This document shows, in pieces, positions 17,302 to 26,326 of a stretch of DNA of 26,326 nt; the stretch's first letter is position 1; every line of letters begins with the position of its first letter. A model generated the notes under the pieces. That model did not search any database and was not told where the DNA came from. It was given only the letters and a program-made list of their open reading frames with translations. Origin of the DNA: Chara braunii (taxonomy: Eukaryota; Streptophyta; Charophyceae; Charales; Characeae). The position numbers were made by a program, and so were the translations under genes. The stretch is from assembly GCA_003427395.1 (NCBI GenBank), contig BFEA01000463.1, positions 748,757 through 775,082 on the forward strand, read 5' to 3'.

Positions 17302-17676
17302 AAAGCTCTGCGCGCAGTTCTTTTCCACCCCCCCCCCGACAAAAAGAGGCTTGGAGGTAGTGGTGGGTTTACGCTGCAAGAAAAAAGACTTCTAAGTTAG
17401 CAAGAAAAACACGTGCCGAGGGGCACTCACGCGCCAAGTTCTGAAAGGTAATAAAACCCGTGCTATACTTTCTAATAAGCGCAGGTCATAACTAGAGGGG
17501 TGTGTCGTGGTGTAAGGAAGGTTCAGTTAAAAAAACTCACCAAAACAAAGAAACACTTCTTTTCTAGTGGAAACTGCTCCTGAGTGAATAAGTCACGTCT
17601 TTAGTTCGGAAATGGGCAAGAAGAGACAAAGTGGCGCCCATGTCATTGTTTCAGTTTCAAAATGTGCAATTTGGCA

Positions 17677-17697
17677 GGGGGGGGAGGGGGGGGGGGG
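17677..17697. repeat. G-tract interrupted by a single A
   Basis: Eight G, one A, then twelve G. It could form a G-quadruplex-type structure. No gene is linked to it. Confidence 0.9.
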
Positions 17698-17942
17698 TGA
17701 AACTGCGACCGGTTTTTCAAAGTGGCGTGAATGCAGATTTAGTTGTGTTTTTTTTTAATTTGCCCTGTTCTTTCGAGAACTGCTGAAGTTGTCTGCTGGA
17801 AACGCCGGGTGTGACCTAGGAGCCATTGGCCTTTTTTTCCTTATTTTGCTTATTCCGAACTGCGGCCATTCCTTCCTATTCAAAACTCAAGCCATGACTC
17901 AGGCCTAGTTGTTCTGCCCGGGCCACCAAAAAAAGGTGTATG

Positions 17943-19195
17943 TGTTATATACCCGATTGAACTTCAATCCACAACGAATTCACACGTTCCCATACACGCA
18001 TGCAATTTCAGAGTAGACTCAAAGGAGGCAAATCCACACAAAACCAGAGAGGAGATATGCACAGCGGAAGCTCAAAATACACAGGATATTGAAAAATGAA
18101 TTGCAATTCTGCAATCCCTCATCCTCCTCCAATCAATCCAGAATACTTGTTCTAAGAATCCCAACCACGTTATCAACACCCATGGACCAATTATTTACAA
18201 GATTTCATCGAATACTTTGGGAGTCTTCTTCTTCCTCCCTCTTCCTCAAGCTCTAGCTATGGTGCCTGCGGCCACCCAACCTATCAAGCCTGCCAATCGC
18301 CACACACCCTCCTAAATCCAACACCCCCTTGCACCACTCAAGAAGCCCACTGCAGATGAAGTGTCCACTCAGCAGGGGAGCGCAACTCCCAGGATGATGA
18401 AGAAGAGCAGCAAATCGATGAAGATGAAGATCTGCCACTTCGAAGCAGGCATAGAGAAGCTGCTTCGATGGCAGCTGTCAAAACNCCAATANGANAGCTA
18501 TGGAGGAAGCACCACGCAGAGCAGGGNNTGATGTCCCTNGGCCAATTCNGCACCAGCCAGGTAAGCCCAGTTATGGCCGTCAACTTCCCTTCAANGAGGA
18601 AGACGAACGGGCACTTTGAATTAGCGCAGCTCCAGCCGCGACCTCCAGCAGCACTTCGTGAAAAAAAATGACGAAGCAGAACCCGAAATTCGTCGGCCCC
18701 TGCCTACTTCTACCCGACTTCCTTTGACCTACAACACAGTAACCACCTACAGACCTATCTGACCGTCCAAACAGAAAACATCTACGGCCCAACAGTCAAG
18801 ATCTACCTACATGCATCTAGATGGAATTCTAGACTGAGGGAACCCAAGGCTAGGACACACAAAGAAATACCTACGGGCCTACCGGTTTCCAAAAGGGCAG
18901 AAAAAGACAAAACAACAAGGCTGAGTGGCCTAAGACTACGAAGTAGAGACTACTAGCGACAGGTTCAAGGTTCAAGCCCAATAAACCTCAAAAACAGTCA
19001 CACACTACAAACACACTACAAGTCACGAGTTCAAATCCTCCAACGCCCAAAACAGGGAACCAACAAACACAGTTAGTGTACACACAGACAAACACACACA
19101 CACACAATACCATTCACGGGATCGAATCCCGGAAAGCACAAAACAGGCAACAACAAAATTAGTGTACAACTCGCATCTCTCTGCAATTCATTGCA
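17943..19195 (-). repeat. 3' LTR of the chromovirus
   Basis: On the plus strand it starts TGTTATATACCC and ends TTGCA, next to a polypurine tract. Positions 17943-18883 match 25389-26326 with about 25 differences by eye. The distal 312 bp (18884-19195) cannot be compared because the right copy is cut. That distal part holds three tRNA-like B-box words. N bases at 18485-18596 mark consensus uncertainty. Confidence 0.85.
18919..19131 (+). other. tRNA-like A-box and B-box words inside the 3' LTR
   Basis: GGCTGAGTGGCCTAAGAC (18919-18936) resembles the D-arm/A-box of tRNA-Leu or tRNA-Ser. GGTTCAAGCCC (18969-18979), GAGTTCAAATCCTC (19027-19040) and CGGGATCGAATCCCG (19117-19131) each fit the Pol III B-box GWTCRANNC. 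The last two lie in similar contexts (an AAAACAGG word, then TTAGTGTACA), suggesting a small tandem duplication. No complete cloverleaf is evident, so this is not called a tRNA gene. It may be a SINE-like remnant inserted in the LTR. Confidence 0.4.
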
Positions 19196-19208
19196 TTCCC
19201 ACCCTCCC
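19196..19208 (-). other. Polypurine tract (plus-strand primer)
   Basis: On the element strand this reads GGGAGGGTGGGAA, immediately followed by the TG that starts the 3' LTR. This is the expected position and composition for second-strand priming. Confidence 0.75.
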
Positions 19209-19227
19209 GGGGAGCGAGGACCCCGAG

Positions 19228-19926
19228 CTAGGAGTGTCCACGAGGAGAACGTCTGAGAGGTTGCCTCTTCTGTTCAGCCTCATAGGCGTGTACAACTGAA
19301 TTTGCAGACTTGAGAAGTTCCTTTCTTGGGAACCATCGGTCCTCTGTGTGAGGTTGGAAAAGGAACTTCATAAGGTATTCATAGTTGGGGTCTGTGCCCC
19401 ACTGATCTTCGATGCTCTCAACTTCGTATCCCTTTCCAGGGATTGGGGGTCCAAACTGCGGGGGCTTATCAGGGAATGCATCAGCAGACGTGAAAGGCAG
19501 CAGTTTTGAGGCATGGAAGACCGAATAGGTCTTGATATGAGGCAGTACAGCAAGCACATAGGAAGGTCTAAATGGATCTGCCCCCACCGTATCAAGTACC
19601 TGCCATGGGCCATAGTAGACAGGCAACAACTTTCTTGAAATATCCTGCTCATCAGTTAGTTCAGATTTTTTCACCCAGACCTAGTGACCTGGCCGAATAG
19701 TAGAGGGAGAGCGATGCTTATTAGCCTGTTCGATCATCCTCTTCTGGGCCTTGAACATGTTAGTTCTAGCTTTCTCTAGGTCTTTCTCATAACTCTTGGT
19801 GAACTCGGCCGTGCCAGGAGTTAGTTTAGGCTTAGACTTATCGATCAGATCATCCAGAGGTTGCCTGGGGTCTCTTGCAAAGTGTAGCCTGTAGGGTGTA
19901 AAGCCTGTAGTGTTGTGAACAAATGT
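19228..19926 (-). pseudogene. Chromovirus pol C-terminus: integrase tail and chromodomain (one in-frame stop)
   Basis: The frame reads HNTTGFTPYRLHFARDP, then a helical linker (KSYEKDLEKARTNMFKAQ-like) to an in-frame TAG at 19681-19683. It continues VWVKKSELTDEQD, then LLPVYYGPWQVLDTVG, HIKTYSVFHASKLLPF and a chromodomain. The chromodomain begins at YEVESIEDQW, continues YEYLMKF and DRWFPRKELLKSA, and ends with a C-terminal helix (VVHAYEAEQKR). In active elements it reads histone-tail methylation and steers integration to heterochromatin. The usual YLVKW Trp is Phe here, so part of the aromatic cage may be altered. The stop lies between the integrase core and the tail. Confidence 0.8.
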
Positions 19927-20155
19927 TTAGTTGCGCCCGTGACAGATGTTTGTCCCAGTCCTGCTGATCAGGCGTGATCACAGAGCGCAGCAACTGAAAC
20001 AAGACATGGTTCATCACTTCAGCCTGTCCATTGGCTTCCGGATGCATCCCAGAGGTCATGTCTAGTCTAGAATGTAGGTAGTCCTTACAGAAGGACTGCC
20101 AATCATCGCTGCAAAATCTGGGATCTCTGTCGCTGACAATGGAGGTTGGGCACCC
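19925..20155 (-). pseudogene. Chromovirus integrase catalytic core, second half
   Basis: In a frame different from the RT ORF the sequence reads CPTSIVSDRDPRF, then DWQSFCKDYLHSRLDMTSG, then MHPEANGQAEVMN, then DQQDWDKHLSRAQ. SD gives the second Asp and GQAE the Glu of the D,D,E triad. The first Asp, with the part of the core before it, is missing. A frameshift near 19926-19945 connects to the pol C-terminus. Confidence 0.8.
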
Positions 20156-21578
20156 ATATATCGTCCTTTATCTTAGACCAATAGAAGCGTTGGGTCAGGG
20201 CAGCATACGTCTTTAAGAACCCAAAGTGCCCGCGAGCATCACGACTCTCTGAGATCAGATGAGTAATGATCTTGCGATCATTAGGGATGCACAAACGCTC
20301 TTCCCCCTCGCTGATTGTGTACAGCAAGCCAGAAGTCAAGGCATAGCCTGACTCAAAATTGGGGTCAGCCTGTAGATTCCTAAGAATAGGGCCAAAGACT
20401 GGGTCCTGAGGCAACGCATCAGCGATGGCCTGTCTGGTGGAATCAGCAAAGGAGTAAGTGTCAACAATGGTAGAAAATGAATCAGGTTTACGTAACAAGG
20501 CATCAGCAACCCTGTTATAGCATCCCATATTGTGCTTCAGTTCAAAGTCAAATCCGTCAATGAACTGAATGTACCTTCCCTGTTTATCATTTAACTCACC
20601 TTGGGTCTTCATCCACTGTAGAGTGGAGTGATCAGAATAGATCTTGAAGTGTCTCCCAAGCAAGAAATGTTTCCACTGTTTAAGGGCACAGACGAGAGCA
20701 TACAGTTCATTTTCATAAGTAGATGCCTGAATTCTCTGCACCTTTGTTTTCTTTCTCATGAACTCCACCGGCTTCAGACCAGTCCCATCAATTTGCTGAA
20801 GGACTGCACCAACGCCATATTGACGTGCATCTGTGGTCAGCACAAATGGCAAGGTAGGGTCAGACAATTTCAACACAGGTGCTTGGGTGAGTGCTTTCTT
20901 CAATCTGGAAAAAGCTAACAGACAAGTGGCTGTCCACCTGAAGGGAACATCCTTAGCTAGCAGATTTGTCAGGGGTGTAGCAATAGAGGAAAAGTTTCTG
21001 ATAAACTTCCTGTAGTAAGAGGCTAACCCCATGAAAGATCTGATGTCCCTCACAGTTTGTGGTTGTGGCCATTCCCTGACAGCAGCCACTTTAGAGGCAT
21101 CAGGGGATAAACCATCTGCAGAAATCACATGACCTAAGTATAAAACAGAGGAAATACCAAATGATGATTTCTCTTTGTTCAGTTTATACTTATGTTCTCT
21201 CAGGACCTGCAGANCTTTCCTGANGTGGTCTNCATGTTCCTTGNCATCTNTGCTGAAAACCAGAATGTCATCCAGGTACACAACAACAAAGCGGTCAAGG
21301 AAGGGTCTGAAAATCCTATTCATTTCAGTTTGGAATGTCCCTGGTGCATTATACAAACCAAAAGGCATGACCAGGAACTCATAGGTGTCATACCGGGTCT
21401 TGAAGGCTGTCTTGTGCACATCCTCTTCAGCCATTTCGATATGATGATACCCGGATTTCAGATCAATTTTGCTGAAGACTTTGCAGCCCTGCAACATGTC
21501 CAACAAGTCATCGATCCTAGGCAAGGGCTCAAAGCTCTTCCTAGTTATCTTGTTTAGGCCCCTATAGTCAATGCACAT
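20103..21578 (-). pseudogene. Chromovirus reverse transcriptase, RNase H and integrase zinc-binding start
   Basis: A 491-codon frame starting [17 protein letters not shown] motifs are KIDLKSGYH (Asp 39), [11 protein letters not shown] and YLDD (101-104), all catalytically complete. RNase H follows: TTDARQYGVGAVL (Asp 250), Glu 289, YSDHSTL (Asp 316) and NRVADAL (Asp 359). The integrase N-terminal part has GHFGFLKTYAALTQRFYW, but the first His of the HHCC zinc finger is replaced (SESRDARGHFG). The frame leaves the family after KDDI, at an internal deletion. It is disconnected upstream by a frameshift. Five N bases lie near codons 110-122, just after YLDD. Confidence 0.9.
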
Positions 21579-22042
21579 CCTGAGTTCACCATTTCCCTTT
21601 GGAACAAAGAGAACTGGTGCCCATACTCAGATGAGCTGGGCCTGATCCATCCCTTCTCTGTCAAGGACTCTAACTGTTTTCTCAACTCATCCAGTTCAGC
21701 AGGTGACATCCTATAGACTCTTCCCTTAGGAGGGGTAGAGTCAGGCAGAATTTGAATATGATGCTTGGTCTGCCTATAGACTAGTCCACTAGGCTCCTGA
21801 GCCATATCAGAAAACTCATCAACCACCCGTTGAATGGAAAGATCAATCTGAGAAGGGGAGGAATCTGAATCTGTTTGAGTGACATAAGCCACAAACAGAT
21901 TCTCATGGTCATTTTCCTTAGACAAGTTGTAAAACTCCCTGGCTTTCAGGCAGTAACAGCTTGTCTTAGGATGATGGTCAGTAGCTAAGACACATTGTTT
22001 TAGCTCACCCTGGGAATTCTTTAATTGAATATTGGGCAGGGC
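21554..22042 (-). pseudogene. Chromovirus pol segment between protease and RT
   Basis: Continuous with the protease frame after the TAG at 22043-22045: ALPNIQLKNSQGELK, then HHPKTSCYCLKAREF, RVVDEFSDMAQEPSG, KHHIQILPDSTPPKGR and YRMSPAELDELRKQL, then [11 protein letters not shown]. This is the usual region before RT motif 1. After SSEYG one base appears lost and the RT proper continues in another frame near 21630. Confidence 0.85.
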
Positions 22043-22513
22043 CTAGTCAATTGAAGGGTTAGTAGCCCTTAACCACTTTAGACTTAGGACCTGATCAAAG
22101 GGAAGATGAGAAAAAACATAGAAATTCAGGGAATGTCTGATTTCCTTTTTGTCATCAAACATGACTGACACTCCTTTGATGACTTGCTTGACTGAGACAG
22201 ATTGGGAATTCCCTACCTGTATCTCCAAAGGGTGCTCAAGGTCAGTAAACTTGAGACCCAAGTGGAGTCTCTGAACTCCATTCTGCGAGATGAAGTTCCT
22301 TGTGGACCCACAGTCAAGCAAGGCTTTGATCCTAGTTCTGTTAATTTGAGGCTTGAGCATGATCAGTTCTGATCTCTTCTTCCTCTTCTCCTTTAATTGG
22401 CGATGAAGGGAACATAGCTGATCAAGCTCCTCCTCAGATGAGGGCTCGTCCAGAAAGGGCTTAATATAAGAGTATACTGAGTCCCTTGCAGCCTCTGAAA
22501 AATCAGGCTCCAC
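22043..22513 (-). pseudogene. Chromovirus aspartic protease
   Basis: Retropepsin-like: ALLDCGSTRNFIS holds the catalytic Asp (codon 67 from the first listed codon), with DCG instead of the usual DS/TG. DQVLSLKWLRATNPSID is the typical second motif (ILGMDWL-type). The frame stops at TAG 22043-22045, where the family usually has Trp after PSID, one base from TGG. The frame is open upstream into the end of gag, in the -1 frame relative to gag. There is no ATG, consistent with a Gag-Pol fusion by frameshifting. Confidence 0.85.
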
Positions 22514-22583
22514 AACTGATTCATCTCCTAAAGGAGATGGATCCAGTTCAGCAGGGCTGGCTGCAGCCTCTGCTGGCGTGCTC

Positions 22584-22600
22584 AGTTTTTTTAGTGGCTG
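22584..22600 (-). promoter_or_regulatory. Gag/pol junction with A-run; possible -1 frameshift region
   Basis: On the element strand gag ends AGC CAC TAA, followed by AAAAAC. The protease frame is -1 relative to gag and is open through this overlap. The A-rich run is suggestive of slippage, but it begins within the stop codon, so a standard slippery heptamer upstream of the stop is not evident. Confidence 0.3.
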
Positions 22601-24174
22601 CAGTTGCTGTGGTTCAGTCTAGGGCAATCCTTGACATAGTGATTGCCTTCACACCTCAGACAGACCCCCATGTCCTTCCTCTTTTGCCATACGCCCTCTG
22701 GGATTTTCAGATCCCTCCAAGGAAAAGAGGAAGCGTCCATGGGACAGGCTGGGCACTTGGCAAACTTTGGGAGGTTCTGCTGTTGGGGACCATTGGGGCG
22801 TTTGCCTGACCCCTTAGGAGAGGAGGGCTTTTGTCCCTGAAACTGCTTGCCTCCAGTGAGGGCTAGTAGTGCGTGAGCCAGCAATTGAGCAGCCTGGTCT
22901 GCTGATGCTCCTGCACCCTGGCCAGCTAGGGGAGTAGATCCCCCCTGGCTAGTGCCTCCAGAGTCATCATCAGACTCCATGGCGTACAAGTTCCCCTTTC
23001 CCTTCCTCCTACTCTCGGAAGAGGGGTTGCCTCCCTTCTGGGGAGTGGACTGAACATGGAGTGTTGCCTCCATGTCCAAGGCTGCTCGGCCAAAAGATCG
23101 CCAATCCTTGTGTCCTGCAAAGTACAGGGCCGTGGTATATTTCTCAGGAGCTGCCCTGATGAACCAAGTCAGTTGGTCCCTGTCAGACATCTCCAAACCG
23201 GGAGTAGAGGTGAGGCGCTCAAATTCTGCATAGAGTTTGGCCAGGGAACCCCTGTACTTTGTCTGGCCAAGACTAACCAGCTCGTCTGCAGCTTTGCGGG
23301 CCTTCTCTTTGTCTGCAAACCTCGCCTCCAGACCCTGGAAGATGGTCTCTAATCCTACTGCAACAGCCCAATCTGATAACTGCTGNTGAGACTTGGTAGC
23401 CTCAGAGGTCGCCNACTTCAATGCTGACCCANCGAANAGGGCCACAGTGGACTGCACCTTGTTAACCTCTGGGCAGATGAATCCCCTCAGATAGGACTTC
23501 ATTGAAGCGATCCAATCTGACACGTCCACTTTGGCGTCATCACCAGTGAATTTGTCAGGTTGCATCATCTCGGGGAAATGTTGTTCCTGCTGGCCTGAGC
23601 TGCCAGCACCCGGTCTGAGATCCTCAGGGACAGTCTGTTGCTTATTAGGCGAAGCAAACTTTCCCTTGGGAGAAGGGGGTGGTGTTGCAGGGGGAGTAGG
23701 GACCGATTTAGGTTCGGGTTTGACTGACTTACGAGGAGTAGAGGTAGCTGAGTGGGGAAAGGTAATGAGATCTTGCCTGATTCGATCCAGGGACTCTACA
23801 ATAGAAGACTGTTTGGCTTTAACTGTAGTCAAACGGTCTTCTATTGCAGCAGCCCGGTCCATCTAGGCAGTGAGGGCATCTTTGATTGAAGTGAACCCCA
23901 AACGGATCCACTCAGCCAACGTCTTGTTAGTGTCATTGAATCTTTCATCAGATTCAGCGGCCAAGAAATGCTCTGCCAGCACTGCCCATCTGGCCTCATT
24001 CTGAGCCTTTCGGTCTCCTTCATCCTTCTCTCTCCTCAGCTTCTCAATCCTCTTGCGGCTTTCCTCTGCAACCGCCTCCTCCTTCTCAATCTCCAGCTCA
24101 ATGGCGGTTTTGGGAACCACAGGATCCTTGCCTTTGTCATTCCCAGAACCGCCAGAGGCTGCGCCGTCAGCCAT
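22591..24174 (-). pseudogene. Chromovirus Gag with an in-frame amber codon
   Basis: ATG at 24174 begins MADGAASGGSGNDKGKDP. A charged helical N-terminal region runs to a TAG at 23863-23865. The same frame resumes at once with MDRAAAIEDRLTTVK and runs to TAA 22591-22593. The central retrotransposon-gag fold is visible (DKFTGDDAKVDVSDWIASMK, then DKEKARKAADEL, LYAEFERLTSTPG). The C-terminus has a zinc knuckle CLRCEGNHYVKDC, with CX2CX3HX4C spacing, one residue shorter than CX2CX4HX4C. Gag would package the RNA. Five N bases around 23386-23437 make a few residues uncertain. Confidence 0.88.
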
Positions 24175-25367
24175 ACCCAGTTAATAATTATTTTTTTTTT
24201 CAAATAAAAAAAATAAAATTCGGATTAGAGTTCACACACAGAACAACAATCTAATCAGAATCAGGCTGTACTGTTTACTCAGTTAGAGGGAAGGGTTAGG
24301 ACAGATAGCAGATTAGTACTTCGTGTCTGTAGGCATTCAGGGAGGTTGCAGACGGCGGTCAACAGCAAAACAACATTTGTTCGCTTTTACCGCACGCCCA
24401 ACCGATCAGAAAAAAAACAATACTTTCAGACCAGATCCCTACCGGATCTTCCCACGAACACCAACACAATTAGCAAGGCAAGAACACCAGAGTCCATACG
24501 CAGAAAAAAAAATAACTGCGGCGGGACGCCGTTCGTTTCGCAGAAATAAAAATAAAACCTGTAGTTTGCAGGCTGTAAACCAGCAGGTAGACTGTGTGGA
24601 CTTGATTAGACTGACGACATAGCATTACTGCGCGGACCGTTCTGACACGACTGACATACCACTTTTGGACTGACTGCTCTGCACTGACACTAGATCTGAC
24701 ACGGCAGACTATGACAAGACAGTTCAAAAGGCAGCACGGAAAACGCAAACACAGCCTGTGCACAGGCTCAAGACCCACGGTCAACTGCAGGCAAGGTCAG
24801 AGGGGGGGTCAAACCGTTGACAACCCACTGACGACACAGACTGACAACACTCACCTACCTCCCGACAGGCCACGGACTGACAGACCCAATAGACCAGTTC
24901 TGACAGACTGACGGACTGACATCGGAGGGACAGGTCGCCGGAACTCACACACTCAATCAAGGTCTTGATTGGAGATTGCCGCCGGTCAGCGCCCAAGCTG
25001 AATACTCGCCGCAAGTCCCAATCAATTGCCGTAGATTAAATTGCCGGCATCTCTTCTGCAAAATTTGACCCTCAAGTGGTCGTCCAATACCGGTGGCTGG
25101 CCAAGCAGGCTGAGCCTGCCACTTTGAGGGTTGCCGTGCCCTCAGGTCGCCGGCCCACTAATTAGGGTTGACGTCCTAATTAGTGCCGGGGCCAACTCAA
25201 GCCGGGAGACCACTTTTTTTTTTTTTTAACTCGCTTTCTCGCCCTTGCGTACCAATCAAGCGACAGCTGTCGCCGCCGACGCTGTTGAAGACTACGGGGC
25301 ACCGCCCCCAACCGCCAACCGCCGGCCCGACAGATGTCGGCTGCTAATTTGCCCACTGGATGCACGT
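24175..25367 (-). other. Chromovirus 5' untranslated leader
   Basis: About 1.2 kb between the primer-binding site and gag, with no convincing ORF on the element strand. The plus strand shows a dense cluster of CTGAC/GACTGAC words at 24600-24930. Low-complexity A/T lies near 24188-24215 and a T run at 25214-25228. Leaders of this length usually hold packaging signals. None can be named here. Confidence 0.6.
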
Positions 25368-25386
25368 GGTCGTGGCTCCTTTACCA
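25368..25386 (-). other. Candidate tRNA primer-binding site
   Basis: On the element strand, two bases after the LTR end (CA), the sequence reads TGGTAAAGGAGCCACGACC. It starts with TGG, the complement of a tRNA CCA end. It does not match the common initiator-Met type (TGGTATCAGAG) beyond the first five bases. The donor tRNA is not identified. Confidence 0.45.
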
Positions 25387-25388
25387 GC

Positions 25389-26326
25389 TGTTATATACCC
25401 GATTGAACTTCAATCCACAACGAATTCACACTTTCCCATACACGCATGCAATTTCAGAGTAGACTCGAAGGAGGCAAATCCACACAGAACTAGAGAGGAG
25501 ATATGCACAGCGGAAGCTCAAAATACACAGAGAATTGAAAAATGAATTTCAACTCTGCAATCCCTCATCCTCCTCCAATCAATCCAGAATACTTGTTCCA
25601 AGAATCCCAACCACGTTATCAACACCCATGGACCAATTATTTACAAGATTTCATCGAATATTTTGGGAGTCTTCTTCTTCCTCCCTCTTCCTCAAGCTCT
25701 AGCTATGGTGCCTGCGGGCACCCAACCTATCAAGCCTGCCAATCGCCACACACCCTCCTAAATCCAACACCCCTCTGCACCACTCAGGAAGCCCACTGCA
25801 GATGAAGTGTCCACTCAGCAGGGGAGCGCAGCTCCCAGGATGATGAAGAAGAGCAGCAAATCTATGAAGATGAAGATCTGCCACTTCGAAGTAAGCATAG
25901 AGAAGCTGCTTCGATGGCAGCTGTCAAAACCCCAATAGGACAGCTATGGAGGAAGCACCACGCAGAGCAGGGCCTGATGTCCCTGGGCCAATTCGGCACC
26001 AGCCAGGTAAGCCCAGTAATGGCCGTCAACTTCCCTTCAACCAGGAAGACTAACCGGCACTTTGAATTAGCGCAGCTCCAGCCGCGACCTCCAGCAGCAC
26101 TTCGTGAAAAAAAATGACGAAGCAGAACCCGAAATTCGTCGGCCCCTGCCTACTTCTACCCGACTTCCTTAGACCTACAACACAGTAACCACCTACAGAC
26201 CTATCTGACCGTCCAAACAGAAAACATCTATGGCCCAACAGTCAAGATCTACCTACATGCATCTAGATGGAATCCTAGACTAAGGGAACCCAAGGCTAGG
26301 ACACACAAAGAAATACCTACGGGCCT
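25389..26326 (-). repeat. 5' LTR of the chromovirus, truncated by the window end
   Basis: Matches 17943-18883 almost base for base. It starts TGTTATATACCC on the plus strand (the CA end of the LTR on the element strand). About 310 bp, including the outer TG end, lie beyond the window. This copy has no N bases and resolves ambiguities in the left one. Confidence 0.9.

Larger units (their letters stand above)
16077..17942. other. Intergenic region with minisatellites and homopolymers; no supported gene
   Basis: It contains a TATTTGTGTG array, a purine-rich G/A stretch (17035-17100), a 48-bp tandem duplication and a G tract. Open frames overlapping these are composition artefacts. The sequence ends at the chromovirus 3' LTR. 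Confidence 0.55.
17943..26326 (-). mobile_element. Ty3/Gypsy chromovirus LTR retrotransposon, decayed, 5' LTR cut by window end
   Basis: Minus-strand order is 5' LTR (from beyond 26326 to 25389), primer-binding site, leader, gag, protease, RT, RNase H, integrase, chromodomain, polypurine tract, 3' LTR (19195 to 17943). The RT-RNaseH-integrase order and the C-terminal chromodomain identify a chromovirus. The LTRs start TG and end CA on the element strand. They differ at roughly 3% of compared positions by eye, which implies a fairly recent insertion. Several lesions in gag and pol prevent a full-length product. The flanking duplication cannot be checked because the right end is outside the window. 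Confidence 0.9.

Noticed and set aside
17001-17400. Overlapping 113- and 131-codon ORFs on both strands
   Set aside because: They follow the purine-rich stretch and the 48-bp tandem duplication; no domain.
19020-19135. A complete tRNA gene
   Set aside because: T-arm-like words are present but no acceptor stem or full cloverleaf can be folded with correct spacing.
20628-20918. Plus-strand ORFs opposite the chromovirus pol and gag
   Set aside because: Antisense shadows of the conserved RT/RNase H and gag frames.

Overview
This is a eukaryotic, repeat-dominated window from an intron-containing genome. It has no operons, many long homopolymer tracts, microsatellites, scattered single N bases and one 21-N assembly gap. 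The CCHC/coiled-coil plus reverse-transcriptase proteins, the chromovirus and the tandem-repeat-bearing Penelope-like element point to the green lineage. From memory they most resemble repeat proteins of the charophyte alga Chara braunii. That assignment is inference; no host gene here proves it.

Layout. 1-4148: simple repeats, hairpins and short open segments, with no supported gene apart from a possible first exon near 1707. 4149-11105: one decayed Penelope-like retroelement (PLE) on the + strand, described below. 11236-13190: nested inverted repeats (foldback/MITE-like) sharing a GGGCATACTCACAC-type end, interrupted by poly-A/poly-T tracts and an assembly gap. 13300-16080: possible host sequence, with a CCAAT/TATA-like promoter area, a small signal-peptide-like ORF and a 198-codon open segment behind a strong pyrimidine tract. 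16080-17942: intergenic minisatellites. 17943-26326: a nearly complete Ty3/Gypsy chromovirus on the - strand, whose 5' LTR runs off the window.

The most interesting object is the PLE. About 900-bp direct repeats (pLTRs, 4221-5125 and 10146-11105, plus a truncated tandem copy at 9625-10145) flank a coding core. In order, the core has a CCHC zinc knuckle with a coiled coil, a SAP-like segment, a GIY-YIG endonuclease, and then a PLE/telomerase-type reverse transcriptase. The endonuclease lies N-terminal to the RT, the permuted order known from the Chlamys/Naiad PLE group rather than canonical Penelope. The left pLTR carries a type-I hammerhead ribozyme (about 4861-4918) with all core bases present, about 60 nt downstream of a conserved TATTTAAG box. 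The right pLTR has a degenerate counterpart. Stops and frameshifts, including a TGA where the endonuclease catalytic Arg belongs and IVDN in place of YxDD, show that this copy is dead.

The chromovirus reads gag, protease, RT, RNase H, integrase, chromodomain from right to left. Its RT and RNase H catalytic residues are intact. The copy is inactivated by a gag amber codon, a stop at the end of protease, a frameshift before RT, an internal deletion across integrase, another frameshift, and a stop before the chromodomain.
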